DNA of 64,000 bases from positions 3,443,501-3,507,500 of the forward strand of contig NZ_CP106735.1 of the NCBI RefSeq assembly GCF_025639805.1. Direction: 5' to 3'. This document shows, in pieces, positions 18,905-27,669 of the stretch (position 1 is its first letter; every line of letters starts with the position of its first letter). The DNA comes from Reichenbachiella carrageenanivorans (GTDB lineage: Bacteria; Bacteroidota; Bacteroidia; Cytophagales; Cyclobacteriaceae). Both the position numbers and the translations under genes were made by a program. The notes below the pieces were generated by a model, which did no database searches, was not told the DNA's origin, and was given only the letters and a program-made list of their open reading frames with translations.

Positions 18905-19468
18905 ATGGCAAGAAAAAAAGAGTATATAGAGCATGAGGTAATTGATAAAGCCATGAGCCTATTCTGGCGAAATGGATATGAAACTACTTCCATGAGCATG
19001 CTAGAGAAAGAAATGGGCATCAATAAATTTTCTATATACGCCAGTTTTGGAAGTAAAGACGGGGTATTTCTGGAGAGTATCAAATTATACAGAACTAAAC
19101 TACAAGTCCTTTTGGATAAGCTAGCGGCTTCTGAAGATGGAGTAGCTGGTATCAGAACTTATTTTTATGATTTCCTTGAGTTTTCTAAGGATAGTAATTG
19201 TGGTAAAGGGTGTTTAGTTTCTAATACAGCCAATGAGTTTGGCCCTGATGTAGACGCTGTTTTGAAAGCAGAGTTGTCCAAGTTTACAGAGGAAGTTCGT
19301 CAGCTTTTTGCCGATACCCTAGCGCAAGATGAGACTAAAGACCTTGCCAAAGTAGAAGAGCAGGCAGATTATTTGATTATTTCTATGCTTGGTCTGGCCA
19401 ATGCCTCTCGGTTGTTTACCCCAGTTCAGTTGGATCACTACATAGCCAATATTTTCAGCGGCATTTAA
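18905..19468 (+). CDS. TetR/AcrR family transcriptional repressor
   Basis: The N-terminal helix-turn-helix reads AMSLFWRNGYETTSMSMLEKEMGINKFS..YASFGSKDGVF, the classic TetR pattern; the rest (about 60-187) is the helical ligand-binding domain with a GKGCLVSNT motif seen in the YcdC/AcrR-like branch. It is flanked by two copies of a CTAAACnATCGTTTAG palindrome, one before itself and one before the AhpD-like gene 71 bp downstream. This makes autoregulation plus control of the AhpD-like gene likely. Confidence 0.92.
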   Translation: MARKKEYIEHEVIDKAMSLFWRNGYETTSMSMLEKEMGINKFSIYASFGSKDGVFLESIKLYRTKLQVLLDKLAASEDGVAGIRTYFYDFLEFSKDSNCGKGCLVSNTANEFGPDVDAVLKAELSKFTEEVRQLFADTLAQDETKDLAKVEEQADYLIISMLGLANASRLFTPVQLDHYIANIFSGI

Positions 19469-19484
19469 ATTTTTTTACATAAAT

Positions 19485-19502
19485 ACTAAACGATCGTTTA
19501 GT
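19485..19502. promoter_or_regulatory. Candidate TetR operator 2, upstream of the AhpD-like gene
   Basis: ACTAAACGATCGTTTAGT is a perfect 18-bp palindrome between the TetR stop and the AhpD-like ATG at 19540. Confidence 0.75.
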
Positions 19503-19539
19503 TTAAGAATAGTAACACATCAATAAACATTTGAACATT

Positions 19540-20097
19540 ATGAGCACATTAAAAATTCATACCGTAGAGTCAGCTCCACAAGAAAGCAAAGCACTACTAG
19601 AGAAATCACAGGAGGCATATGGATACGTTCCCAATTTACATGGAGCCTTGGCCGAATCCCCTGGTTTGTTAGAAGCCTATCAGAGCCTACACGGTCTTTT
19701 TACCCAGTCGTCGTTCGATAAGGATGAGCTGACAGTAGTATGGCAGACCATCAATGTAGCGCATGAGTGTCACTATTGTGTGCCTGCACATACGGCAATA
19801 GCACATAGCATGCAGATAAATGAGGTGATCATAGATGCTTTGAGAAACGGCACAGTTTTGCCTTCGGTTAAACTACAGGCTTTGCATGAGATGACGTTGT
19901 CTATCGTACACAACCGTGGACGTGTGACCGATGCAGAATTAGAAGCCTTCTATGCTGCAGGGTATAACCAACGTCACGTATTGGATATCATTTTGGGACT
20001 GTCTCAAAAGGTAATTAGTAACTATACGAATCATATCGCGGAAACTCCTTTGGACGAAGGTTTTAAGAAGTTTGCTTGGGAAGCAGCTATTGTATAA
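19540..20097 (+). CDS. Carboxymuconolactone decarboxylase family (AhpD-like) protein
   Basis: The CxxC pair with downstream His in HECHYCVPAHTAIAHSM is the AhpD-type peroxidase or thiol redox motif. The N-terminus (ESKALLEKSQEAYGYVPNLH) is typical of the uncharacterised-peroxidase-related branch. It probably acts in defence against peroxides or electrophiles. I use ATG 19540; the frame also reaches a TTG at 19531. It is preceded by a perfect TetR-type palindrome and followed by a terminator. Confidence 0.88.
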   Translation: MSTLKIHTVESAPQESKALLEKSQEAYGYVPNLHGALAESPGLLEAYQSLHGLFTQSSFDKDELTVVWQTINVAHECHYCVPAHTAIAHSMQINEVIIDALRNGTVLPSVKLQALHEMTLSIVHNRGRVTDAELEAFYAAGYNQRHVLDIILGLSQKVISNYTNHIAETPLDEGFKKFAWEAAIV

Positions 20098-20111
20098 TAC
20101 TGAGCTAATAT

Positions 20112-20154
20112 CAGCCAAGTACAAGCTATAGGGTTTGTATTTGGCTGTTTTTTT
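20112..20154 (+). terminator. Rho-independent terminator after the AhpD-like gene
   Basis: CAGCCAAgTACAA pairs with TTGTAtTTGGCTG and is followed by an eight-base T-run near 20148. Confidence 0.8.
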
Positions 20155-20268
20155 AGTTTCTAGACATTATTTTAGAGCATCAGGCCCTTTCATATCAGTT
20201 AATGTTGTGCGACTGCTAGGCGCTGCCTAACTTGCTCTCGTTTAAGATTATTTATTCACAGTTCGTAT

Positions 20269-20526
20269 ATGTTTGACGGCTCAGATTACCCAGCCTCTCT
20301 AGAAGAGGACGTTTTTGATACATGGTTAGAAAATGGCCGGTTAAACAAAATCAGTTATCACTACCTGCTGATTGTATGGGATTCGCTCGATTCGAAGTAT
20401 ATCCCTGTCTATGCAGAAGGGCGACATTCATTTCAAGAATTTGAACCCTATGGCGCATCTGCCAGTCATGAATCTCTAGTCGCTATTTATGATCTTTATT
20501 CCGAAGCAAGGATTCCTTTAGATTAA
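20269..20526 (+). CDS. Small hypothetical protein (85 aa)
   Basis: A short acidic protein with no signal peptide (SLEEDVFDTWLENGRLNKIS, PVYAEGRHSFQEFEPYGAS). It lies alone between a terminator and the DUF1080 gene. I do not recognise it; the regular amino-acid composition and clear ATG make it likely real. Confidence 0.6.
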   Translation: MFDGSDYPASLEEDVFDTWLENGRLNKISYHYLLIVWDSLDSKYIPVYAEGRHSFQEFEPYGASASHESLVAIYDLYSEARIPLD

Positions 20527-20617
20527 GTTTTTTTTATTACTGTTTTTTCATTTTTTAAAAACATCACTTCTATATTGTGGTGTTTTGTATTTTGCATTCA
20601 AAATAAAACATAATACA

Positions 20618-21478
20618 ATGAAAAAACTTATTTCCTTATTCGCATTTATACTTCTAGTAGTTGTTACAGCTAATAGCCAGAACGTGAGCTATAAAGCGAC
20701 AGAAAAGGTTGTGTCTGATGATTGGGAAAACCTTCTGGACAAAAAATTAAGTAAGTGGGAGGTATGGACAGGGGTGCCAGATCCATCAGTCATGGGGTTG
20801 CCCGATGGCTATGAGGTGCCCGAAGATGGGAAGCCTGTAGAACCCATTGGATTGGGTGATCCTATGGGTATTTATAAGGTGACTAAGGAAAACGGTGAAT
20901 TGGTGCTCAATATCTCTGGTCAGGTATATGCGGGACTCACGTCTAAAAAAGAGTATAAGAATTATCATATGACATTGCTGTTTAAGTGGGGAGAGCAGAA
21001 GTATGCACCACGCTTGGAACAAAAAAGAGACAATGGTTTGTTGTATCATTGCTATGGAGAACATGGTGCCTTTTGGAATGTGTGGATGAGGAGTCTGGAG
21101 ACCCAAATTCAAGAGGGTGATTTTGGGGATTTGTTTATTCTGGCAGGTACTCAGGCAAAGGTGAAAACAGATGCGACTGAGCATTGGGATCCTAGTAGTA
21201 GCAATATTTCTAAACGAGGCAAGAGATCCGTTGATGCAGAAAGCCCCAATGGAGCGTGGACTCGGGTAGATCTGTATGTGATAGGCGACCGAGCAGTGCA
21301 TGTCACTAATGGTGTGGTGGTACTCGCACTAACAGATGCAAAAAAACATGATGGTCAACCCTTGAAAAAAGGCCGTCTGCAAATACAATCTGAGGGAGCA
21401 GAGGCTTATGCCAAGGACATCCAAATTAGGCCTATAGCTGATTTTCCTGAAGATATAGCTCAGGCAGCTGGCTTTTAA
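20618..21478 (+). CDS. Secreted DUF1080 (3-keto-disaccharide hydrolase-like) protein
   Basis: A signal peptide (about 1-21, ending VTANSQ) is followed by a concanavalin-like DUF1080 domain: WEVWTGVPDP, GQVYAGLTSKKEYKNYHMTL, FKWGEQKYAPR, RDNGLLYHCYGEHGAFWNVW and LETQIQEGDFGDLF. Some members hydrolyse 3-keto-glycosides; the others bind or process sugars outside the cell. The start is ATG 20618; a longer frame begins at a TTG. It is probably monocistronic. Confidence 0.88.
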   Translation: MKKLISLFAFILLVVVTANSQNVSYKATEKVVSDDWENLLDKKLSKWEVWTGVPDPSVMGLPDGYEVPEDGKPVEPIGLGDPMGIYKVTKENGELVLNISGQVYAGLTSKKEYKNYHMTLLFKWGEQKYAPRLEQKRDNGLLYHCYGEHGAFWNVWMRSLETQIQEGDFGDLFILAGTQAKVKTDATEHWDPSSSNISKRGKRSVDAESPNGAWTRVDLYVIGDRAVHVTNGVVVLALTDAKKHDGQPLKKGRLQIQSEGAEAYAKDIQIRPIADFPEDIAQAAGF

Positions 21479-21525
21479 GTCTTATGATCTGTGGCGAATT
21501 GGGGATTTGTGAGTGAAGCCCGTAT

Positions 21526-21543
21526 TTCTAATGGCTTTCTAAT
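21526..21543 (+). promoter_or_regulatory. Candidate OmpR-type response regulator site
   Basis: TTCTAAT occurs at 21526-21532 and 21537-21543, 11 bp apart, 60 bp before the response regulator gene. The second copy is part of CTAATCTGTTTC, an exact 12-mer repeated at 23698-23709 in front of the next operon. Confidence 0.5.
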
Positions 21544-21602
21544 CTGTTTCATTAGGCTTTTTAAGTGCAAATATGGAATTTTGCAGTTGTCCCATATAAC
21601 TT

Positions 21603-22298
21603 ATGAATAATATCTTACTGGTTGAGGATGAGCAACATGTAGCCGAAGTGATTTGTAAAAGCTTGGAAGAGGAGGGCTACAAAGTATATCATGTCACGGA
21701 CGGGATTAGAGGAATAGAGCTGCTGAAAAAACTGTCTATCAATTTAATCATCCTTGATATCCTGTTGCCGAAAATGAATGGGCTAGAGGTATGTTCCAAA
21801 ATCAGAAGCGACGGCTATAAGGAGATCCCCGTATTGATGCTGACAGCGTTAGGTAGTGCCGAAAATGTTGTGCTTGGCTTGGACAGTGGAGCAGATGATT
21901 ACTTGGCCAAGCCCTTTAAACTCATTGAGCTCAACGCTAGAATCAGAACACTACTGAGGAGAGCGGACATTTCAGATATGTATCCTTCGAAGGCCGAAAG
22001 TATCTATCGTTTTGCAGATATAGAATTAAATAATGATACGAAAGTTGTCCGGCGAGCAGGAAATGAAATCTCACTGACTTCTACCGAATATAGGCTATTG
22101 CTCATGTTTATGAAAAACAGTAAGCGGGTACTTTCGCGAATAGATTTGCTGGAAGAAGTATGGAGTATAAATCATGACATCGGAACCAATGTGGTAGATG
22201 TATATGTGAATTATCTACGAAAAAAGCTAGACAAGTATGGTGACGAAAAGCTCATTCATACAGTGATAGGTATGGGGTATGTCTTAAAACAAGCCTGA
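21603..22298 (+). CDS. OmpR/PhoB family response regulator
   Basis: The receiver domain has Glu8/Asp9/Glu10, phospho-acceptor Asp52 (LIILDILLPKMNG) and Lys near 102 (AKPFKL). The C-terminal winged helix (about 130-230; NEISLTSTEYRLLLMFMKN ... RIDLLEEVW, DVYVNYLRKKLDK) is standard. It overlaps the kinase gene by 1 bp (TGATG), so the pair is cotranslated. TTCTAAT direct repeats spaced 11 bp occur before this gene and before the operon at 23800, making autoregulation and control of that operon likely. Confidence 0.95.
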   Translation: MNNILLVEDEQHVAEVICKSLEEEGYKVYHVTDGIRGIELLKKLSINLIILDILLPKMNGLEVCSKIRSDGYKEIPVLMLTALGSAENVVLGLDSGADDYLAKPFKLIELNARIRTLLRRADISDMYPSKAESIYRFADIELNNDTKVVRRAGNEISLTSTEYRLLLMFMKNSKRVLSRIDLLEEVWSINHDIGTNVVDVYVNYLRKKLDKYGDEKLIHTVIGMGYVLKQA

Positions 22299-23671
22299 TG
22301 AAGATACAAAATAAGATCATATACCTAGTCATTATTATTTTTGTCTTGTACACTTTGTTGTATAGCGGATTTATCTATTATTCTATTTCCAATTATGCTT
22401 TCACTGATTTCTACAAACGACTAGAAATCAGAGCTGCGACTACAGCCAAGATCAAACTCGAAAAGCCATCCGATGTCAGTCATATTCTGGAAATGGAGCA
22501 AGAGTATCTGGAAAAACTCCCCAATCAGACAGAGTACATACTTCCTATAATTAAAGGGAAAATACAAGAGGATAGTCTGTCTAAACTACTACCCAAGTCT
22601 CTAATAGAGGAGGTGCTGGATAATACTTATGGTAGTGATAGTGAGGGGGTTATATTTTATTCAGGGATTACTTATCAATCTCAGAATGGAGATGAGTTTA
22701 TGGTAGTGGTGTCTGCCGAAAACTATTTTTATTCCCATCATATCGCTTACTTAAGGACGCTATTACTTACCTCATTGGCTTTTGGGATTTTATGGATTGT
22801 ATTTTTCTCATTTGTCGTATCAAGAACTTTGATACGACCGATAAAAAATATAATTAATGATGTAAGGAAAATCAGCTCAGAAAATCTACATCTACGCCTG
22901 AATGTACCTAAGAAAAACGACTCGCTGTCGAGGCTAGCGCTGACTTTTAATGATATGCTCAATCGGTTAGAGACTTCTTTTGAGACCCAGAAAAACTTTA
23001 TCAGTAATGCTTCACATGAGTTGAATACTCCATTGACTTCGATCATAGGAGAGGCAGATTTTGCCTTGTCTAAAGAACGTGGTGCGCTTGCATATAAGGT
23101 GGCTCTAGGAAAGATATTAGAAGAAGCAGAAAAGCTAGATAAAAAAACTAAAGCACTCTTGTTTTTGGCTCAAACGGGTTTTAATGGTAAAGCACAGAAA
23201 TTCGACAAAATTAGAATTGACCAACTCATCTTGGATGTGCAAGATACTGTTCAGAAAATCAATTCTGGATTTAAGTTTAAACTCGATTTCAGCTTATTAC
23301 CCGAAAATCCTGAAAAACTTAAAGTGAAGGGTAATGAGCAACTGCTACACTTGGCACTATCCAATATTATGGTCAATGCCTGTAAATATTCAGACAATGA
23401 AGTCGTGCATATTGCCTTTGGCGCTACGGACAAAGATGCCTTTATTGTGATTCGAGACTCTGGTATTGGTATTCCAGAGAATGAATTGCAGTATATCTAT
23501 GATCCTTATTTTAGAGCCTCTAATACTGGCAGCCATGAGGGCTATGGTATCGGACTCCCACTCAGCCGAAACATCATCAAAATGCATGATGGCACGTTGC
23601 AAGTAAACTCTAAATTGAATGGAGGAACCACTGTTTTGATCAATATCCCTATAGGGAATTATTCGCTCTAA
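22298..23671 (+). CDS. Sensor histidine kinase with HAMP domain
   Basis: Two transmembrane helices (about 7-30 and 152-175) flank a periplasmic sensor of about 120 residues with no known motif. Then follow a HAMP domain (RPIKNIINDV), HisKA with His240 (SNASHELNTPLTSI), and HATPase_c (LSNIMVNACKYS, IRDSGIGIPE, GYGIGLPLS). It is the cognate kinase of the upstream response regulator. The stimulus is unknown. Confidence 0.95.
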   Translation: MKIQNKIIYLVIIIFVLYTLLYSGFIYYSISNYAFTDFYKRLEIRAATTAKIKLEKPSDVSHILEMEQEYLEKLPNQTEYILPIIKGKIQEDSLSKLLPKSLIEEVLDNTYGSDSEGVIFYSGITYQSQNGDEFMVVVSAENYFYSHHIAYLRTLLLTSLAFGILWIVFFSFVVSRTLIRPIKNIINDVRKISSENLHLRLNVPKKNDSLSRLALTFNDMLNRLETSFETQKNFISNASHELNTPLTSIIGEADFALSKERGALAYKVALGKILEEAEKLDKKTKALLFLAQTGFNGKAQKFDKIRIDQLILDVQDTVQKINSGFKFKLDFSLLPENPEKLKVKGNEQLLHLALSNIMVNACKYSDNEVVHIAFGATDKDAFIVIRDSGIGIPENELQYIYDPYFRASNTGSHEGYGIGLPLSRNIIKMHDGTLQVNSKLNGGTTVLINIPIGNYSL

Positions 23672-23695
23672 TGCTATTTTAATAAACTTAGATTA

Positions 23696-23743
23696 ATCTA
23701 ATCTGTTTCTAATTTGAAGGTTGAAATCTAATCTGATTATAAT
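23696..23743 (+). promoter_or_regulatory. Two tandem OmpR-type direct repeats upstream of the USP-like operon
   Basis: ATCTAAT (23696), TTCTAAT (23707), ATCTAAT (23726) and TTATAAT (23737) form two pairs, each with an 11-bp internal period; the pairs start 30 bp apart. AATCTAATCTG is repeated exactly at 23695 and 23725. This is the arrangement expected for cooperative OmpR-family dimers. Confidence 0.6.
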
Positions 23744-23775
23744 TTTGTTGTAAATCCCTTCTAATACCTCATCGA

Positions 23776-23783
23776 TAATTTTG
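23776..23783 (+). promoter_or_regulatory. Predicted Bacteroidetes promoter -7 element
   Basis: TAATTTTG matches TAnnTTTG, 16 bp before the ATG at 23800 and about 33 bp downstream of the tandem repeats. No well-placed -33 TTG is seen, which would fit activator dependence. Confidence 0.45.
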
Positions 23784-23799
23784 GTAAAAAAACAAATCG

Positions 23800-24327
23800 A
23801 TGGAAAACACTAAAAGAATACTCATTCCCAATGATTTTTCTGTAAAATCATTGTCACTAGTCAAAGAGGTGGTTGAGCAGATGCCGAACCAATCTCTTGA
23901 AATCATTATGTTACACGGCATGTTTTTGCCTAATTCTATAAGCGATCTCTTGTTTTACTCTAAAGGGAGGATGATTAGAGAAATGGAGTCGGAAGAGTTT
24001 TTGAAAGCTCATGCGCTCATTTCTAGTAAGTTTAAATCGCAAATTGTGTCTATGGTCACGGATTTTATCTATTTCAACGATAAAAAGAACATGCAAAAAT
24101 ACCTGGACTCTAATCGTATAGACGAGGTGTACATTCCTTCAGACATTAGAATGGATCCTAGTGTGCACAGACGAAGCTTTGATATTATACCCTATCTCCA
24201 GAAATGCTCGGTACCTGTAACGGCTTTGAAAATGAAAGCGGACACGCAAGAGGAATTTCATTTTACCAATCAAGTTTCTGATCTATTCTACAAGACGACC
24301 ACACAGCCCATTATTCAAAAATCATGA
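23800..24327 (+). CDS. Universal-stress-protein-like hypothetical protein
   Basis: The N-terminus KRILIPNDFSVKSLSLVKEV and the following EIIMLHG strand match the first beta-alpha-beta unit of Bacteroidetes USP-fold proteins. No complete ATP-binding GxxG motif is visible at the C-terminus, so it may not bind nucleotide. No signal peptide. It is first in a three-gene operon, overlapping the next gene by 4 bp, behind predicted OmpR-type sites. Confidence 0.65.
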   Translation: MENTKRILIPNDFSVKSLSLVKEVVEQMPNQSLEIIMLHGMFLPNSISDLLFYSKGRMIREMESEEFLKAHALISSKFKSQIVSMVTDFIYFNDKKNMQKYLDSNRIDEVYIPSDIRMDPSVHRRSFDIIPYLQKCSVPVTALKMKADTQEEFHFTNQVSDLFYKTTTQPIIQKS

Positions 24328-24794
24328 GGATTATTTGGGTAGTACAGGGGCTTTTGGCTACGATGATACTTACCAGTGCTTGTCTATTGATACAGCTAGA
24401 AAGCCCTGAAGAACTGCTGGTGGGTGAGTGGGAAGAACTCTCTTGGGAATATGAAAAGGTAAATCATCAAGGGAACTCAAATTACTCTGCAATAGACGAA
24501 GCTCAAAAACGGGAAATTATCCAAAACCTGATTTTGCACGAGTCTGAAATTTGGCAATTCGAGCCTAATAAAAGGCTCACTTTCATATCGGCAAATGGAA
24601 GAAAGGAAAGTCTAAGCTGGCATGTAAAAGGTCGTGGCAATATACTGGAGCTGCGACATGACGATGAGCGAATAGAGGAGTACCAAGTGCAGCAATTGTC
24701 TGAAGATCTCTTGGTGATACATTTCAATTTTGACCTGCAAGTGAAAGGAATAGTGAAAATGACGTTTAAACGAATGAACAACAAGAATGCTTAG
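24324..24794 (+). CDS. Putative lipoprotein, lipocalin-like
   Basis: A lipobox TSAC (Cys about residue 20) follows a hydrophobic stretch. The soluble part (LVGEWEELSWEYEKV ... IWQFEPNKRLTFIS ... LLVIHFNF) has the strand pattern of small Bacteroidetes lipocalin-like proteins, starting with a GxW-like GEW. It overlaps the genes on both sides (4 bp and 8 bp), so the three genes are translationally coupled. Confidence 0.65.
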   Translation: MRIIWVVQGLLATMILTSACLLIQLESPEELLVGEWEELSWEYEKVNHQGNSNYSAIDEAQKREIIQNLILHESEIWQFEPNKRLTFISANGRKESLSWHVKGRGNILELRHDDERIEEYQVQQLSEDLLVIHFNFDLQVKGIVKMTFKRMNNKNA

Positions 24795-25632
24795 GAAATA
24801 TAGTAATTATCGAAATTTTGTAGACAATATCCAGTTGGGAGGGCTCACGGCCTTTTCTGCTGGGATGGTCAATGTCATGTCTGTAATTGTGTTTTTTGCT
24901 TTTACCTCTAATGTGACTGGGCATTATGCTATTCTGGCTCAGGAGATAGCAAAAGGGAATTGGTATGAGGCATCTATTGCTTTGATATGGATCAGCTTGT
25001 TTTTTTTCGGAAATTTCACTTCCAATATGCTGATTATACATGGTACTAGCCGTCTAGGGCAACACCTCGCTCATGCTTTGCCTGTCATGTTAGAAATCGC
25101 ATGTTTGATATTTGTGGGCATATACTTGCAATACTTCTATATAGAAACACTACAAGAAACGGAGATCTTGGTAGGTGCGATGCTATTTGCTATGGGACTT
25201 CAGAATGGACTGACTGCCAGTATTTCCAATTTTTCGGTAAAAACGACACACCTTACCGGTCTCACCACGGATTTGGGTATCCTTTTTTCAATGTTTACCA
25301 AAAAAGAGTACAGAGAAAACAAGGCACTAGTTCAGAAGGCTCAACTCTTGATCGTGATTATGTGTTGTTATATGGCGGGAGGTATAGTATCGGGTGTGGT
25401 TTATTATAGTATCGATTATTATACCTTTTATGTAGCCAGCTTGGTGTTGTGCGTTGTGATCCTTTACGACTATTATAAACTTAATGTCACCAAGATGATC
25501 TTTAAGGCAATGCGCCTGAGTGAGGTGGAAACAAGTCCAGTGCCAGAAAAAAGTAATGTACCACCAAACACGAGAGAACTACATACACTTAATAAAATAC
25601 ATCAAACGTCACAATATGCGCAAGAAACCTAA
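24787..25632 (+). CDS. DUF1275 (YoaK-like) membrane protein
   Basis: Six or more hydrophobic helices are visible. The N-terminus GGLTAFSAGMVNVMSVIVFFAF..SNVTGHY and the central LVGAMLFAMGLQNGLTASISN..VKTTHLTGLTTDLG match the DUF1275/YoaK family. These inner membrane proteins have no firmly assigned function. A roughly 45-residue polar tail follows the last helix. It ends the operon and is convergent with the ABC-F gene. Confidence 0.85.
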   Translation: MLRKYSNYRNFVDNIQLGGLTAFSAGMVNVMSVIVFFAFTSNVTGHYAILAQEIAKGNWYEASIALIWISLFFFGNFTSNMLIIHGTSRLGQHLAHALPVMLEIACLIFVGIYLQYFYIETLQETEILVGAMLFAMGLQNGLTASISNFSVKTTHLTGLTTDLGILFSMFTKKEYRENKALVQKAQLLIVIMCCYMAGGIVSGVVYYSIDYYTFYVASLVLCVVILYDYYKLNVTKMIFKAMRLSEVETSPVPEKSNVPPNTRELHTLNKIHQTSQYAQET

Positions 25633-25654
25633 AAGTAAAAAGACATAGTATAAA

Positions 25655-27568
25655 CTATCCTTCTAGCTCTTCGATTTTTTCTGCGATCGTTTCCCATTCT
25701 TGGTCTTTGTTGGCTAGGGTTTGGCTGTTGGATTCGTAGGTCTGATTGAGTTTGTCTAGCTTCTCGGCGTCGTTGAAGTTGGTAGGATCGGCCATTTCAG
25801 CTTCTAATTCAGTTTTTTTAGCTTCTAGCTTCTCTAGATCGGATTCGACTTTTGTCAGTTCCTTTTTGAGTTTGGTTAGTTCCTTTAGATCTTCGTCGAT
25901 TTCTTTTTGCTTTTTCTCTTTCTTTGGTTTTTCTTCTTTGACTACCGTTGGTTTGAAAGCATCTTTTGGTTTGTTATTTTTTTCACACCAGTAGGTATAC
26001 TCTTCGTAGGTGCCAGGATATTCTTTGATCTGCTGATCTTCGATCCACCAGATTTTGTTGGCTACTTGTGTGACGAAGTACCTGTCGTGAGATACCAAGA
26101 TGAAAGACCCTTGGTATTGCTGCAAAGCCTGAATCAGGATGTTGACCGACTGAATGTCCAAGTGGTTGGTGGGCTCATCTAGCAAGAGAAAGTTGGCTTC
26201 AGATATCAGGGTTTTGGCCAAAGCCACTCTAGATTTTTCCCCTCCAGAAAGCACTTTTATTTTTTTAAATACATCTTCGTCCGAAAACAAAAAACAACCC
26301 AATACACCACGAAGCTCTTGCTCAGATTTGCCAGATCCAAATTGCTTGAGTTCTTCAAGTATTTCGTTTTCTACATTGAGTGATTCTAGCTGATGTTGGG
26401 CAAAAAAGGATGGGTTTACATTGAAACCCATTGAGGCTTTGCCTTCTACGTTTTCGTCTCCGTCGATGATCCGCAGGAGGGTGGATTTGCCTTTGCCATT
26501 GGCTCCGATCAAGGCGATTTTGTCGCCTCTCTCTATCTGTCCGCTAGCTTTTTTTAGAATGTCTATGTCTGGGTAAGACTTGGATACTTGATCCAGCGTG
26601 GCCACATGACGACCAGACTGTTTGCTGAAGTTGAATTTGAAATTGACCGCTGCATTTTCTTCGATTACATCATCGATTTTGTCCATCCTTTCAAGGGCTT
26701 TTACCCTGGACTGTACTTGGCGGGCTTTGGTCGCCTTGGCACGAAATCGTTCTACAAACCGTTCGGTCTGTCTTATTTTAGCTTGTTGGTTTTCAAATGC
26801 GTTTTTTTGCAATTCATTCCGAAGCTCTTTTTCTTCTAAGTAATTGTCATAATTGCCTGGATAGGGGGTCAGTGTCTGCCCACTCACTTCTACAATTTTG
26901 TTGATCGTGTTATTCAGAAACTGTCTGTCGTGAGAGACCACAATCACGGCGCCTTCGTAGGATTTTAGGTAGTTTTCTATCCATTGAATAGAAGGTAAAT
27001 CTAAGTGGTTGGTCGGCTCATCGAGCATGAGAATCGATGGTTTTTCTAAAAGCAATTTGGCTAGAATCACTCGCATACGCCATCCACCAGAAAATTCTCT
27101 TAGCGGACGCTGTAGATCCTCTGTTCTAAAACCAATTCCTTCTAGTACCTCTTCGGCTTTGCTTTGGAGTACATAGCCATCCTTGGCTTCAAATTCTTCT
27201 TGTAGTCTAGCTAGTTTCTCTACGAGTTTGTCCTCGTAGTCAGTCTCCATCTTGTGTAGGATTTTATCAATTCGATGTTGGATCTTGGTGACGTCAGAAA
27301 AGGCTTCCATCGCTACCGATAGGATAGAATCGTCCGACTGAAAGGAAAGCAAATCCTGATTTAAAAAACCGATGGAGCAGTCTTTAGACATACTAATGTC
27401 TCCACTGTCTTTTTGGAGTTGGCCTATGATTAATTTCAATAAAGTAGACTTGCCCGTACCGTTAAGTCCAATCAAACCAATCTTGTCTTTAGGTTTGATA
27501 TGTAGTGAGGCATTTTCAAAAAGGGCTCTGCTGCCCAGATAATAAGATAAATTATTGATAGAAATCAT
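25655..27568 (-). CDS. ABC-F family ATP-binding protein
   Basis: Two ABC cassettes without membrane segments: Walker A GLNGTGKST (34-42) and GANGKGKST, signatures LREFSGGWRMR and LSGGEKSR, Walker B with LDEPTNHLD in both, the ABC-F linker (RFVERFRAKATKARQVQSR), and a charged C-terminal coiled coil (about 540-637). ABC-F proteins act on ribosomes. The layout is closest to Uup/YheS-like housekeeping members; a resistance role cannot be excluded. I use ATG 27568; the frame extends to 27637 but adds 23 unrelated residues. Confidence 0.92.
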   Translation of the reverse strand: MISINNLSYYLGSRALFENASLHIKPKDKIGLIGLNGTGKSTLLKLIIGQLQKDSGDISMSKDCSIGFLNQDLLSFQSDDSILSVAMEAFSDVTKIQHRIDKILHKMETDYEDKLVEKLARLQEEFEAKDGYVLQSKAEEVLEGIGFRTEDLQRPLREFSGGWRMRVILAKLLLEKPSILMLDEPTNHLDLPSIQWIENYLKSYEGAVIVVSHDRQFLNNTINKIVEVSGQTLTPYPGNYDNYLEEKELRNELQKNAFENQQAKIRQTERFVERFRAKATKARQVQSRVKALERMDKIDDVIEENAAVNFKFNFSKQSGRHVATLDQVSKSYPDIDILKKASGQIERGDKIALIGANGKGKSTLLRIIDGDENVEGKASMGFNVNPSFFAQHQLESLNVENEILEELKQFGSGKSEQELRGVLGCFLFSDEDVFKKIKVLSGGEKSRVALAKTLISEANFLLLDEPTNHLDIQSVNILIQALQQYQGSFILVSHDRYFVTQVANKIWWIEDQQIKEYPGTYEEYTYWCEKNNKPKDAFKPTVVKEEKPKKEKKQKEIDEDLKELTKLKKELTKVESDLEKLEAKKTELEAEMADPTNFNDAEKLDKLNQTYESNSQTLANKDQEWETIAEKIEELEG

Positions 27569-27669
27569 GTCGCAAATATGCAAAGGATCATAGGCAATTA
27601 AAACTCTGAGTTCATTTGATATTGGGATACATCCCATGTAATTTTATCTGAGACAAAGCCCAAGTATAT

